From NCBI GenBank assembly GCA_046350295.1, contig JAXMAR010000012.1:62001-126000 (forward strand): a stretch of DNA of 64,000 nt, in the 5' to 3' direction. Numbering within the stretch: position 1 is the first letter of the stretch; each line of letters starts with the position of its first letter. The translations under genes and the position numbers were made by a program. The notes under the pieces are model-generated. The model was not told the DNA's origin. It ran no database searches and saw only the letters and a program-made list of their open reading frames with translations. This stretch comes from JAXMAR01 sp046350295. Its GTDB lineage: Bacteria; Planctomycetota; Planctomycetia; Gemmatales; Gemmataceae. Below are positions 35,783-45,333 of this stretch, one piece after another.

Positions 35783-36815
35783 GATGGTTTCGAAGCCCGC
35801 CTCGCGCAGCGCGAACGCCGCCTGGCAGCAGCAGTAATCGAACTCGATCCCCTGGCCGATGCGAGTTGGGCCCGCCGCCGAGGATCATGATGCGGTCGCG
35901 GCCGGGGCGAGGGGACGGTTTCGTCCTCGGAAAAGGAGTGAGTGGCGCTGGTGGGCGCCTGGTGAGCAAGGTCGTTCGTCTTGGACCAGCGCCCGCTCAC
36001 AACTCCAGTCACCTGCCGGCAAGGCCGCTCATACGTCCTCGAGCAATAGTAGGGCGTGAAAGCCCTCGAACTCGGCGGCGCGGTGTCGACAAGCTTGAAC
36101 ACGGCCTCGATGCCGCGCGCTTGCGGACACGGCGGACCTCGGCCTCCGTCGTGTGCCAGAGATGGCCGAGCTGGCGGTCCGAGAAGCCCTGCTGCTTGGC
36201 GTCCCAGATGAGGTCGTCGTCCGCGGCTTCGGGCCGAGGGCAGGCGGAGGCGAAGTCCTCCATCTGCACAATGTCTTCGATGTTGCGCGGGAACCAACGG
36301 TCGATCTTCGTGACCCGGTAGATCTCCTCGACCGACATGCCTTGCTTCAGGGCATAACGGATAAACCGAACCGCGGTCCTGGTTCGGCGTCGCCAGCCGG
36401 TTTACTGCATGATGAGCTTGCAGGTCAGCTGGTTCGGCGTGCCAGGTCCTTGTGGTCGCAGCCCAGGCCGAAGCGGCAGTTTCCAGGCCCGCGCACTCGC
36501 CTGCAGCAACTCCTTGAACATCCGCCGATCGCCATCGTCTCGCCCACCGACTTCATCTGCGTCGTCAGCGTCGGATCGGCGTCGGGGAACTTCTCGAACG
36601 TCCAGCGGGATCTTGGTGACGACATAGTCGATCGTCGGCTCGAAACAGGCCGACAAAGGTGTCAGGACCCTTTTCCGAAGAAGAGGGTCGAGCACTGCTG
36701 TTCGTGATGTCGTTCTTCAATTCGTCCAGCCGATATCCCACCGCCAGCTTGGCCGCGATCTTCGCGATCGGGAAGCCGGTCGCCTTCGACGCCAGGGCAG
36801 CTCGACCGGCTCACG
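35783..36815 (-). pseudogene. carB: carB, middle part broken by clustered indels
   Basis: This kilobase still encodes recognisable CarB but in constantly changing frames. In order on the minus strand: SKATGFPIAKIAAKLAVGYR, ACFEPTIDYVVTKIP, RWTFEKFPDADPTLTTQM, MFKELLQAS, GRFGLGCDHKDL, then MSVEEIYRVTKIDRWFPRNI, ARGIEAVFKLVDT, and PGRDRIMILGGGPN followed out of frame by the GQGIEFDYCCCQAA segment. At least eight single- or few-base shifts are needed to join these. Protein similarity is undamaged between the shifts. That favours local sequence or assembly error over long-term decay, which would also erode residues. Confidence 0.8.
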
Positions 36816-37723
36816 CGCGGGTTCATCTCGATGACGATCATCCGGCCCGTGTCCGGGTGCGTCGCGAACTGGATGTTGGAGCCGCCGGTCTCGACGCCGA
36901 TCTCGCGGATGATCTTGATGGCGGCGTCGCGCATCCGCTGGTATTCCTTGTCGGTCAGCGTCTGAGCCGGGGCGACCGTGATCGAGTCGCCGGTGTGCAC
37001 CCCCATGGGGTCGAAGTTCTCGATCGAACAGACGATGACGACGTTGTCCGCCTTGTCGCGCATCACCTCCAGCTCGAACTCCTTCCAACCCAGCGCCGAC
37101 TCCTCGATCAAGACCTCGTGCGTCGGCGACAGGTCGAGCCCGCGGCTGACGATCTCGATGAACTCCTCGCGGTTGTAGGCGATGCCGCCCCCGGTGCCGC
37201 CGAGCGTGAAGCTGGGCCGGATGACGCAGGGCAAGCCGGTCTGCTCGCGGATGTGCTGCGCTTCTTCGAGCGAACGGGCGACGCCGCTCTTGGGCACGTC
37301 CAGCCCGATCTTCAGCATCGCGTCCTTGAACTTCTGCCGGTCCTCCGCCTTGTCGATCACGTCCGCCCGGGCCCCGATCATCTCGACCTTGTACTTCTGG
37401 AGCACGCCATGCTTGAACAGGTCCATCGCCGTGTTGAGCCCGGTCTGCCCGCCCAGCGTCGGCAAGAGGGCGTCCGGCCGCTCGCGTTCGATGATCTTGG
37501 CGACGATCTCCCAGGTGATCGGCTCGACGTAGGTGCGGTCGGCCATGTCCGGGTCGGTCATGATGGTCGCCGGGTTCGAGTTGACCAGGACGACTTCGTA
37601 GCCCTCCTCGCGCAGGGCCTTGCACGCCTGCGTGCCGGAATAGTCGAACTCGCAGGCCTGCCCGATGACGATGGGACCGGAGCCGATGAGCAGTATCTTC
37701 TTGATGTCGGTGCGCTTGGGCAT
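36816..37723 (-). CDS. carB: carbamoyl-phosphate synthase large subunit, 5' in-frame part
   Basis: The N-terminus is intact: MPKRTDIKKILLIGSGPIVI, QACEFDYSGTQACKALREEG, LVNSNPATIMTDP, LPTLGGQTGLNTAMDLF, CVIRPSFTLGGTGGGIAYN and HTGDSITVAPAQTL, ending in ViEMNPRVSRS. This covers the first ATP-grasp (carboxyphosphate) unit. Frame is lost right after NPRVSRS, where one extra T turns the expected SALASKATG into SCPGVEG. ATG 37723 gives the canonical start; the residues encoded before it are atypical. Total carB span is 34280-37723. The small subunit gene carA is not in this window. Confidence 0.9.
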
Positions 37724-38013
37724 GCCAGGAGAAAACCGAAGACCCGGAATCGAGAACCCGCGGCGGGGCCTCTTCGTTTGCCGCTCGCGCAGCGCAGCCG
37801 ACCACCCGGCCACCTGCCCGCGAACCTGCCAAGCCGGAAAGGAAGAAAAGATGCCCCAGCGCCTTCTTTCACTATCGGGGGATTGGGCCGAGCGTCAAGG
37901 GGGCGGGCTCCGCAGCCCGGCTCGCCTTGGCTCAACTTCCCCCGTAGCGGTACAATCCTCGTTGGCCCGCCGTCCGGATGGAGCCGAGACGCCGGGCCCC
38001 CCGAGGCCTTGCC

Positions 38014-40242
38014 ATGGCGCGTCGCATCCCCGTTGTTTGCCTGCTCTTCCTCGTCAGCCCTCTCTCCCTCCTCGCCCAGTCCCCCGATTTTCCGCCCGCG
38101 TACAAAGGACCGGCCCCCACCAAGGAAGAAGCCGCCCGCCGCGAATCCCTCCACTACTACCTTTTGGGCGTCCTGTGCGAGCGTCAGGACCGACTCCTCG
38201 AGGCGCTCAAGGCCTACCAGAAAGCCGAAGCGCTCGACCCCAAGGCGCCTGCCCTCGCTCGCGCTCAGATCGCCCTCCTCCTCGTCCTCGACCGCCCCAA
38301 GGAAGCACTCGCCCAATCCACCAAAACGTTCGAGCTCGACCCAGGGGATTTCGACAACTGCTTTGTCCTTGCCCGCCTCAACAAGTCCATGGGCCGCTAC
38401 AAAGAAGCCATCGCCGTCCTCGAAAAAGCCACCTCGTCTCCCGAGTTGAGAAAAAACCTCCCCCTTGCTCAGCAGATCCACGCCGACCTCGCCCACCTGT
38501 TTGAAACCTCCGAGGAGTTCGGCAAAGCCGCCCTCCAGCTCAGCAAGGTTGCCGAGATCCTCGACCATCCCGACCTCTTGACGGACGAAGGCCCCTTCCA
38601 GCGCGGCATGATCCTCGCGAAGGCCGCCGAAACCTGGGAAAAGATCGGCCACCTCCACCGCAAGGTCAAGGAATACGACAAGGCGCTCGCCGCCTATAAG
38701 AACGCGCAAAAACGCAGCCCCGACGGCGCCAGCAAGCTCAGCTTCAACCTCGCCCAGGTCGCCGCCGAGCAAGGCAAGCTCGAAGACGCAGTCCGCTACC
38801 TCGACGACTACCTGCGCCTCCAGCCGCTCGTCATGGAGCCGTACGAGCTGAAGCTGACGCTCCTGCGCAAACTCAAGCGCGAGGCCGATGTGCTTCCCTG
38901 GCTCCAGCGTGCCGTCGACGCCGATCGCAACAACGTCGACCTTCGCCTCATGCTCGGCCGCGAGCAGGACAAGGCCGGCAGGACCAAAGACGCCGAGGCG
39001 ACCTACACCCTGCTCGCCAAGGAGTCGCCGCGCCCCGAGGTCTACCGGGGCCTTTTCCGCCTCTACCGCGCCGACGTCTCCCGCGGCATGGTCCACGTTC
39101 TCTTCCAGCTCAACAAGGCGATCAAGGACGCCGAGGCCAAGCCCCCGGACCCGGCCGCCATCAACCGCGCCAAGGCGATGATCGCCACGGTCCGCGATGA
39201 CGGCGAGCTGGCGAAGGAACTCGTCGACATCGCCTTCCGCCTCGGCGACCGGGACGACGACCTGCAACAAGACACCCTCCACCTCCTCGCCGCCCTCGCC
39301 GACAAGCACCGCAAGAACGAGGAAGCCGAGCGCTTCTACCGCAAATCGCTGGCCAGGACGACCCCCGGCCTCGAGCACCTCGTTTACGGCGGCCTCCTGC
39401 GCAGCCTGTGGAAGCAGAGCAAGTACGAAGCCGTCATCGAAATCTGCCGCAAGGGCCTCAAGGAAGCGAAGACCACCAACCATCTCCTCTTCTTCAACGA
39501 CCTTGCCAAGGCCCACGCCCGCCTCGGCAAGGACAAGGAAGCCCTCGCCGAGATCGACAAGGCCATTGACCTCGCCGGCGACCAGCACGTCCTCGCGGTG
39601 AAGATGACGCGCATCCGCATCCTCGTCGCCGCCGGCATGCTCGAGGAGGCGGAGACCGAGTGCCGCGCCATGCTCAAGGACTTCACTCAGCCCGGAGACG
39701 TTCAGGAGGTTCGCTATGTCCTCTCCACCGTCTACGCCCAGAAGAAGCAGCTCGCCAAGGCCGAGGAGCAACTCGAATTGATCCTGCGCATGGACCCCGA
39801 CAACGCGACCGTCAACAACGACCTCGGCTACATCTGGGCCGACCACAACAAGAACCTCGACAAGGCCGAGGCGATGATTCGCAAAGCCCTCGACCTCGAC
39901 AAGCGCCGGCGCCAGCTGAGCCGTGAGCTGAGCGAGGAAGAGGATGCGGACAACGCCGCCTACGTCGACAGCCTCGGCTGGGTCCTCTTCCGCAAAGGGG
40001 AATACAAGGAAGCGGTCAAGGAATTGCAGCGCGCCGTCAAGCTCCCCGGCGGCGAAGACGCCGCTCTCTGGGACCACCTGGGCGACGCCTACTACCGCGT
40101 CGAGCGGTTCATCGAAGCCCGCTCCGCCTGGGAGACCGCCATCCGCCTCTTCGAAAAAGAAGCGACGCGCCGCCACGATGAGCGCCTCGAAGAAACGCGC
40201 ACCAAGCTCAAAGCCCTCGAATCCCGCCTGAAAGGCAAATGA
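38014..40242 (+). CDS. secreted TPR-repeat protein, 742 aa
   Basis: A signal peptide (RIPVVCLLFLVSPLSLLAQ) is followed by about 700 residues of helical tetratricopeptide repeats. Examples are LYAYQKAEALDP-like EALKAYQKAEALDPKAPAL, AIAVLEKATSS, KALAAYKNAQKRSPDG, EDAVRYLDDYLRLQP, VIEICRKGLKEA, EEQLELILRMDPDNATVNN and the last GDAYYRVERFIEARSAW. There is no enzymatic domain. Such proteins scaffold periplasmic or outer-membrane complexes; the partner is unknown. It is divergent from carB, with 290 bases between that include its promoter region. Confidence 0.88.
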   Translation: MARRIPVVCLLFLVSPLSLLAQSPDFPPAYKGPAPTKEEAARRESLHYYLLGVLCERQDRLLEALKAYQKAEALDPKAPALARAQIALLLVLDRPKEALAQSTKTFELDPGDFDNCFVLARLNKSMGRYKEAIAVLEKATSSPELRKNLPLAQQIHADLAHLFETSEEFGKAALQLSKVAEILDHPDLLTDEGPFQRGMILAKAAETWEKIGHLHRKVKEYDKALAAYKNAQKRSPDGASKLSFNLAQVAAEQGKLEDAVRYLDDYLRLQPLVMEPYELKLTLLRKLKREADVLPWLQRAVDADRNNVDLRLMLGREQDKAGRTKDAEATYTLLAKESPRPEVYRGLFRLYRADVSRGMVHVLFQLNKAIKDAEAKPPDPAAINRAKAMIATVRDDGELAKELVDIAFRLGDRDDDLQQDTLHLLAALADKHRKNEEAERFYRKSLARTTPGLEHLVYGGLLRSLWKQSKYEAVIEICRKGLKEAKTTNHLLFFNDLAKAHARLGKDKEALAEIDKAIDLAGDQHVLAVKMTRIRILVAAGMLEEAETECRAMLKDFTQPGDVQEVRYVLSTVYAQKKQLAKAEEQLELILRMDPDNATVNNDLGYIWADHNKNLDKAEAMIRKALDLDKRRRQLSRELSEEEDADNAAYVDSLGWVLFRKGEYKEAVKELQRAVKLPGGEDAALWDHLGDAYYRVERFIEARSAWETAIRLFEKEATRRHDERLEETRTKLKALESRLKGK

Positions 40243-40334
40243 ACCCCGTGTCCAGTCCCCGCCGTCGCGCGCCGCTTGCGGTTTCGCGCACGGCGTCGCT
40301 CGCCGGGTCGCGTCGTTCTTCAAGGACACGTCCG

Positions 40335-40359
40335 CCGGTTCTGTGAACCGGGGCTAAAC
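40335..40359. repeat. short palindrome, GGTTC/GAACC family copy
   Basis: CCGGTTCTGTGAACCGGGGCTAAAC matches the element at 16311 closely, including the trailing CTAAAC. It lies in the gap between the TPR gene and deoC. Confidence 0.65.
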
Positions 40360-40427
40360 GGGCGCCTACCCAACCCTCTCGCCGCCCCCTACAACGCCCC
40401 CAACGCTCCACGCGACCCGAGGGCCCC

Positions 40428-41114
40428 ATGCCGGACTACGCTTATCGCGACATCGCCAAGATGATCGATCACTCCCTGCTCCAGCAAACGCTCACCGACA
40501 CCGAGCTGGAAGCCGGCTGCCGGCTCGCCCTCGAGTACGACGTCGCCTCCGTCTGCATCAAGCCCTACTTCGTCCAGCGCGCCGCCCAGATGCTCAAAGG
40601 CTCCGCCGTCGCCGTCGGCACAACCATCGGCTTCCCCCACGGCGGCCACCTCACCGCCATCAAGGTCGCCGAGGCCGAGGCCGCCATGCGCGACGGCGCC
40701 GTCGAGCTTGACATGGTCGTCAACATCGGCAAGGTCCTGAGCAAGGACTGGACCTACGTCGCCCAGGACATCAAGGCCGTGGTCGACGCCGCCCATCGCG
40801 GCAAGGCCATCGTCAAGGTGATCTTCGAGAACTGCTTCCTTCAGGACGAGCACAAGGAGAAACTGTGCCGCATCTGCGGCGACGTGAACGCCGACTTCGT
40901 CAAGACCTCGACCGGCTACGGGGCCACCGGCGCCACCGACGACGACCTCAAACTGATGCGCCGCTGCTCGCCGCCCAGCGTCCAGGTGAAGGCGGCCGGC
41001 GGCGTCCGCAGCTTCGAGCGGCTCCTCGCGGTGCGTGCGATCGGCGTGACCCGCGTTGGCGCCACCGCCACCAAGCCGATCCTCGACGAATGCCGGGCGG
41101 CGCTCGCGAAATGA
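40428..41114 (+). CDS. deoC: deoxyribose-phosphate aldolase, 228 aa
   Basis: A TIM-barrel class I aldolase that splits 2-deoxyribose 5-phosphate to glyceraldehyde 3-phosphate and acetaldehyde, in nucleoside salvage. Family blocks are IAKMIDHSLLQQTLTD, VASVCIKPYFV, TTIGFPHGG, AVELDMVVNIG, VKVIFENCFL and the Schiff-base lysine motif ADFVKTSTGYG (lysine about residue 158). The barrel ends in KAAGGVRSFERLL, with the proton-relay lysine. Length is normal. The stop codon (TGA at 41112-41114) nearly abuts the next gene. Confidence 0.95.
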   Translation: MPDYAYRDIAKMIDHSLLQQTLTDTELEAGCRLALEYDVASVCIKPYFVQRAAQMLKGSAVAVGTTIGFPHGGHLTAIKVAEAEAAMRDGAVELDMVVNIGKVLSKDWTYVAQDIKAVVDAAHRGKAIVKVIFENCFLQDEHKEKLCRICGDVNADFVKTSTGYGATGATDDDLKLMRRCSPPSVQVKAAGGVRSFERLLAVRAIGVTRVGATATKPILDECRAALAK

Positions 41115-41143
41115 CAATGGGTCCGGAGGCTGGAAGAGCAGCA

Positions 41144-41926
41144 ATGAACCTCCGCAACGCCACCGGCGCCGAAGTCCGCCGCCACATCCGCGCCCGGGAG
41201 TGGACCGCCCCAACTCCCGGCCTCGCCCTCGGCTACGTCCAGGCCAACCTCGTCGTCGTCCCCAAGGACCTTGCCTTCGATTTCCTCCTCTTCTGCCAGC
41301 GCAATCCCCGCCCCTGCCCTGTGCTCGATGTCACCGAGCCCGGCGATCCCGAGCCTCGCCTCGTGGCCCCCGGCTCGGACCTCCGAACGGATGTGCCGCG
41401 CTACTGCGTCTACCGCGACGGCCGTCTCGCCGAGGAGCGCGACAACCTCCTCGACCTCTGGCGCCCTGACTTCGTCGGCTTCCTTCTCGGCTGCTCCTTC
41501 ACGTTCGAGAACGCGCTTCTCGCCGCCGGCGTTCCTGTCCGCCACCTCGACTTGAATTGCAACGTGCCGATGTTCCGCACCAGCATCGACTGCCAAAGAG
41601 CCGGACCGTTCCACGGACCGCTCGTCGTCTCCATGCGGCCGATGACGCCCGCGCAGGCCATCAGGGCCGTCGAGATCTGCAGCCGTTTTCCGCGCGCCCA
41701 TGGCGCCCCCGTCCACATCGGCGACCCGCAGGCGATTGGCGTCAAGGACCTGGGCCGGCCCGACTACGGCGACCCGGTTCCGGTCCATCCGGGCGAAGTG
41801 CCGGTTTTCTGGGCCTGCGGCGTGACCCCGCAAGCGGTGGTGACCCAGGCGCGACCGCCGCTCGTCATCACGCACAAACCGGGGCACATGTTCGTCAGCG
41901 ACTGGCGCGATGTCGACCTGACTTGA
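41144..41926 (+). CDS. DUF1445 family putative hydro-lyase, 260 aa
   Basis: A complete DUF1445 protein: LALGYVQANLVVVPKDLAFD, FLLFCQRNPRPCPVLDV, the conserved DVPRYCVYRDG, FLLGCSFTFENALL, LDLNCNVPMFRTSIDC and MRPMTPAQAIRAVEICSRFP. It ends with PVFWACGVTPQAVV and HKPGHMFVSDW. Relatives include D-glutamate cyclase and proteins called putative hydro-lyases (YcsI/PA2116 type). Reaction unproven. ATG 41144 (GGAAGAGCA before it) matches the family N-terminus; 41111 is possible and overlaps the deoC stop. The two genes are probably coexpressed. Confidence 0.88.
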   Translation: MNLRNATGAEVRRHIRAREWTAPTPGLALGYVQANLVVVPKDLAFDFLLFCQRNPRPCPVLDVTEPGDPEPRLVAPGSDLRTDVPRYCVYRDGRLAEERDNLLDLWRPDFVGFLLGCSFTFENALLAAGVPVRHLDLNCNVPMFRTSIDCQRAGPFHGPLVVSMRPMTPAQAIRAVEICSRFPRAHGAPVHIGDPQAIGVKDLGRPDYGDPVPVHPGEVPVFWACGVTPQAVVTQARPPLVITHKPGHMFVSDWRDVDLT

Positions 41927-41945
41927 ATCGAACGATCCACTATCG

Positions 41946-43148
41946 ATGACGTGGCTTTTCTGGATCTGCCTGGGGATTGTCGTATACGCCTATCTCGGCT
42001 ATCCCCTCGTTCTCTTGGTCGTGAGCGTCTTCAAAAAACGCCGGCCACTCCGCGCTCCCTTCCGCGGCTCCTTCAGTTTCGTCCTGTGCGTGCACAATGA
42101 GGAGGCGAACCTGCGCCGCCGCGTCGACGAACTGCGCGCCATGGTCGAGCGCTCCGGGCTCGACGGCGAGATCATCCTCGTCTCCGACGGCTCGACCGAC
42201 GCCACCGTTCCTCTCGCCCACGATCTGGAAGCGCAGGGCTTGCTCCGTTTCCTCGAGCGCCCAGGTAAGGCGGGCAAGGCCGCCGCTCTCTCCGCAGGCG
42301 CCGCTCTCGCAAAAGGGGACATTCTGGTTTTTTGCGACGCCCGCCAGCGCTGGGACGACGCCGCTCTGCCACGCCTACTGGAGAACTTCGCCGATCCCCA
42401 CGTCGGCGCCGTCAGCGGCGATCTCGTCCTCGAAACCGCCTCCGGCGTCCTCGCCGGCGTCGCCCTTTACTGGCGCATGGAAAAATGGCTTCGCAAACGC
42501 GAGAGCGCGGTCTATTCGCAAGTCGGCGCCACCGGCGCCGTCAGCGCCTGCCGCCGCGAATTGTTCCGCCCCATCCCCGCCGGCACGCTCTGCGACGACG
42601 TCTACTGGCCTCTTTGTGTCGCGATGCAAGGCTATCGCGTGGTCCACGAAGAAAACGCCCGCGCCTACGACCGCCTCCCGGACAAGCCGCGCGACGAGTT
42701 CCGCCGCAAGGTCCGCACCCTCGCCGGCTGCTACCAGATCGCCGGCCTCCTCCCCGCCTCCCTCCTGCCCTGGCGCAATCCCGTCTGGTTCGCCTGGGTC
42801 TCCCACAAGCTGCTGCGACTCCTCGTTCCCTGGGCCCTGATCGCCTTGTTCGCCGTCAACCTGGCCCTCGTCCTTCTCGATCCGCCCGCATGGGCCCGCG
42901 GCGAGACTGCCGCCGAGTTCTGGCGCGACGCCTTTTTCCCCGTTTTTCTCGCCGTCCAAGGACTCGGCTATCTCCTCGGCTCGATCGGCTTGGAGCCGCG
43001 TCTCGGCAGACGGGCGCCGCTGGCCGGAGTCGCGGCGTCGTTCCTCGTCCTCAACGCCGCGGCCTTTCTCGCCTTCTGGGTCTGGGCCACCGGACGCACG
43101 GGCCGCGCATGGAGTAAGATTGCCTATGAGCCGGCGGACGGCCCCTGA
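41946..43148 (+). CDS. membrane glycosyltransferase family 2, 400 aa
   Basis: An N-terminal membrane helix (WLFWICLGIVVYAYLGYPLV) is followed by a GT2 domain. It has SFVLCVHNEEANLRRRVDEL, IILVSDGSTDAT, GKAGKAAALSAGAA, the metal-binding DILVFCDARQ near residue 130, VGAVSGDLVL and a late DDVYWPL acidic motif. Three C-terminal helices end the protein. Such enzymes polymerise or transfer sugars at the inner face of the membrane. The GGGGACATTCTGG in this gene resembles a REP arm but encodes the conserved GDILVF, so it is simply coding. The downstream gene, a deacetylase-like protein, is 40 bases away. Confidence 0.88.
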   Translation: MTWLFWICLGIVVYAYLGYPLVLLVVSVFKKRRPLRAPFRGSFSFVLCVHNEEANLRRRVDELRAMVERSGLDGEIILVSDGSTDATVPLAHDLEAQGLLRFLERPGKAGKAAALSAGAALAKGDILVFCDARQRWDDAALPRLLENFADPHVGAVSGDLVLETASGVLAGVALYWRMEKWLRKRESAVYSQVGATGAVSACRRELFRPIPAGTLCDDVYWPLCVAMQGYRVVHEENARAYDRLPDKPRDEFRRKVRTLAGCYQIAGLLPASLLPWRNPVWFAWVSHKLLRLLVPWALIALFAVNLALVLLDPPAWARGETAAEFWRDAFFPVFLAVQGLGYLLGSIGLEPRLGRRAPLAGVAASFLVLNAAAFLAFWVWATGRTGRAWSKIAYEPADGP

Positions 43149-43188
43149 CCTTGTCCCAAGTCCCAGCCCTCAGGAGCAGCACCGGTAA

Positions 43189-44415
43189 ATGGAGTTCCAC
43201 CCCGTCATCTGGATCGCCCTCGCCCTCTGGCTCGCCGCATCGGCCTGGTACGCGTACCGCCTCTGGCGCCGCAAGGGTTTGCGCTGGATTCCTCCCTACC
43301 TCTTCACACGCTCCCGCCGTCGCCCGGTCTCCCCCGACGAAGAGATCCACGTTCTCCTCTGCGTGACCGATCACTACGAGCCGAAGTTCGGCGCCGCCTC
43401 CACCGACGAGGGACGCGGCCGCGTCGAGCACTGGGTCACGGAATACCCGCGCCAGTTCGCCCGCTTCCGCGACAGCGACGGCCGCACGCCGCGCCACTCC
43501 TTCTTCTTCCCCGTCGAGGAATACGAACCGGAGTATCTCGACGCCCTCGCCGGCCTGTGCCGCGCCGGCTTCGGCGAAGTCGAAGTGCACCTACATCACA
43601 ACAATGATAGCGCGGACAATCTACGCTCCACCCTCGCCGCCTTCCGCGACCTCCTCGACCGGCGCCACGGTCTTTTGTGCCGCGACCGCTCCGGCGCCCT
43701 CCGCTACGGCTTCATCCACGGCAACTGGGGCCTGTGCAACTCCCGCCCGCGCCGCGACTGGTGCGGCGTCAACAACGAGATCGACATCCTCCTCGACACC
43801 GGCTGCTACGCCGACTTCACCTTCCCCTCCGCCCCCGACGGCACGCAGCCCGCCCTCACCAACCGCATCTACTACGCCGTCGATCGCCCCGGCCAACCCT
43901 GCTCCCACTGGCGCGGCTGGGACATCGGCGCCCCGCGTGTCCCGGACAAAGCGCTGCTGCTCATCCAGGGTCCACTGCTCCTCGACTGGCGCCGCCGCAA
44001 GTTCGGCCTGCTGCCCCGCCTCGAAAACGCTTGCCTCCAGACCAGTCAGCCTCCGAGCCTGCTTCGGCTCGACTACTGGCTCCGTGCCCGCATCCACGTT
44101 CCGGCCCGGCCCGACTGGCTCTTCGTCAAGCTCCACGCCCACGGCGCCCCCGAGAGCATGCACGACGTGATGCTCGGCCCGCCGATGGTCCGCTTCCACG
44201 AAGAACTCGCCCAACGCGCCGCCGCCCAGCCGCGCTTCCACTACCACTACGTCAGCGCCCGCGAGATGTACAACCTCGCCAAGGCCGCCGAGGCCGGCTT
44301 TCGGGGGACGGTCGCCGAGGCCTTGGATTTTCTCCTCGTCAGCAACATCAGCAACCGGAAGACGGCCGCGAGCGAGCGGGCGCCCGAGCCGGCGACACAT
44401 GCGCCCGGTGGCTGA
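43189..44415 (+). CDS. polysaccharide-deacetylase-like protein, 408 aa
   Basis: An N-terminal anchor (VIWIALALWLAASAWYAY) precedes a domain that keeps the spacing of NodB-type deacetylases. VLLCVTDHYEPKFG (acidic residue plus His, about residue 60) and EVEVHLHHNNDSAD (His pair, about 133) would form the metal site. GFIHGNWGLCNS (about 175) follows. YLDALAGLCRAG and WLFVKLHAHGAPE are also distinct. These suit a metal-dependent hydrolase acting on glycans, but the family is not a textbook match. Its place straight after a GT2 gene supports a shared surface-polysaccharide pathway. Confidence 0.7.
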   Translation: MEFHPVIWIALALWLAASAWYAYRLWRRKGLRWIPPYLFTRSRRRPVSPDEEIHVLLCVTDHYEPKFGAASTDEGRGRVEHWVTEYPRQFARFRDSDGRTPRHSFFFPVEEYEPEYLDALAGLCRAGFGEVEVHLHHNNDSADNLRSTLAAFRDLLDRRHGLLCRDRSGALRYGFIHGNWGLCNSRPRRDWCGVNNEIDILLDTGCYADFTFPSAPDGTQPALTNRIYYAVDRPGQPCSHWRGWDIGAPRVPDKALLLIQGPLLLDWRRRKFGLLPRLENACLQTSQPPSLLRLDYWLRARIHVPARPDWLFVKLHAHGAPESMHDVMLGPPMVRFHEELAQRAAAQPRFHYHYVSAREMYNLAKAAEAGFRGTVAEALDFLLVSNISNRKTAASERAPEPATHAPGG

Positions 44416-44430
44416 CGCCGCCGCGCCCGC

Positions 44431-45147
44431 TCACTTCGCCCGCAGTTGCTCCCACACCGTCTCCCAACCGTCGCGGATCAGAGCGCTGCCTCCCTTCGGG
44501 GACGCCGAGACCAGCTTGATGAGCCCGCCCTCCTTGTCCATCCACGCGACGTAGGCTTGGGGCCCCCGCAACACGATCCGGCAGCGCGTCAGCTCGACGT
44601 CCTCGCCGTTCCGCCGGACCACGTCTTTCCCCTCGGCTTCGATCGTCAGATCGAGAAGCAGCGCCTGCTCCTTCGGATGGACCCACAAGCCGACGAATTT
44701 CTGCTTTCCTCCCTTCGCCCGATCATAGCGCCGGCACAGGAGGAACGCGTCCGTCCAGTCCGGCGCCGACGTCACAATCATCCCCGCGACCACCGGAAAC
44801 GTCGCCACCGGCCGGTCCTTGGGATGTACCGCCGCCTTGCCGTCCTTGCACTCCACCAGCGCCACCGCCTTGTAGTCCTCCATGGTGAGCGTGGCCGCCG
44901 CCGATTGAAGCCGGTCCGCCGCGTCGTATTTCGCCCTGACGCCCATCTCCCGCTCGCCGCCCCCGGTGCTGCTCGCGATCGACCAGCCGTACTTCCCCTG
45001 CCGAACCGTGAAACGCGCCTCCGGCACGAACTTCTTGCCGCTCGGCTTGAGGTAGGAAACGGTCTCCTCCTTGCCTTCCTCGCCGCCCCAGAGCGCGACA
45101 GGCCAAAACGAGGACGAAACAACAACCGCGAAAAGCATTCGAGTCAT
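44431..45147 (-). CDS. secreted hypothetical protein, 238 aa
   Basis: A signal peptide (MLFAVVVSSSFWPVALWGG) precedes a beta-rich domain without a family I can name. It reads VSYLKPSGKKFVPEARFTVR, ALVECKDGKAAVHPKDRP, VVAGMIVTSAPDWTDAF and KFVGLWVHPKEQALL. A strong GAGGAGGAG precedes ATG 45147. Probably periplasmic. It is convergent with the deacetylase-like gene (15 bases apart), so no shared operon. Confidence 0.65.
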   Translation of the reverse strand: MTRMLFAVVVSSSFWPVALWGGEEGKEETVSYLKPSGKKFVPEARFTVRQGKYGWSIASSTGGGEREMGVRAKYDAADRLQSAAATLTMEDYKAVALVECKDGKAAVHPKDRPVATFPVVAGMIVTSAPDWTDAFLLCRRYDRAKGGKQKFVGLWVHPKEQALLLDLTIEAEGKDVVRRNGEDVELTRCRIVLRGPQAYVAWMDKEGGLIKLVSASPKGGSALIRDGWETVWEQLRAK

Positions 45148-45333
45148 GACCGCTCCTCCTCAAAGCGACCCGGAGAGTGGATCTCACGCCTCACCTGACT
45201 GGATTGTTCGCGCGCGGCCGCTCGCCGGCAATACGTAGCAGGCCCTGCGCATGCCGTGCGGAACCCGGAGTTGGGTCGTCGTAGGATGAAACAAGAAGAG
45301 TGAACGCAGAGCTGTTGGACGTGCTCGCTCGGA
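45148..45333. other. short intergenic region
   Basis: The gap separates the secreted hypothetical protein and the Uma2 gene, both on the minus strand. No conserved structure was seen. Confidence 0.35.

Noticed and set aside
37558..40329. 923-codon open frame on the minus strand
   Set aside because: It is antisense to the TPR gene and carB, has no family motif, and reflects the third-position GC bias of the plus-strand gene.
42310..42335. REP-like GGGGACATTCTGG word in the glycosyltransferase gene
   Set aside because: It encodes the conserved GDILVFCDA metal motif in frame and has no inverted partner.
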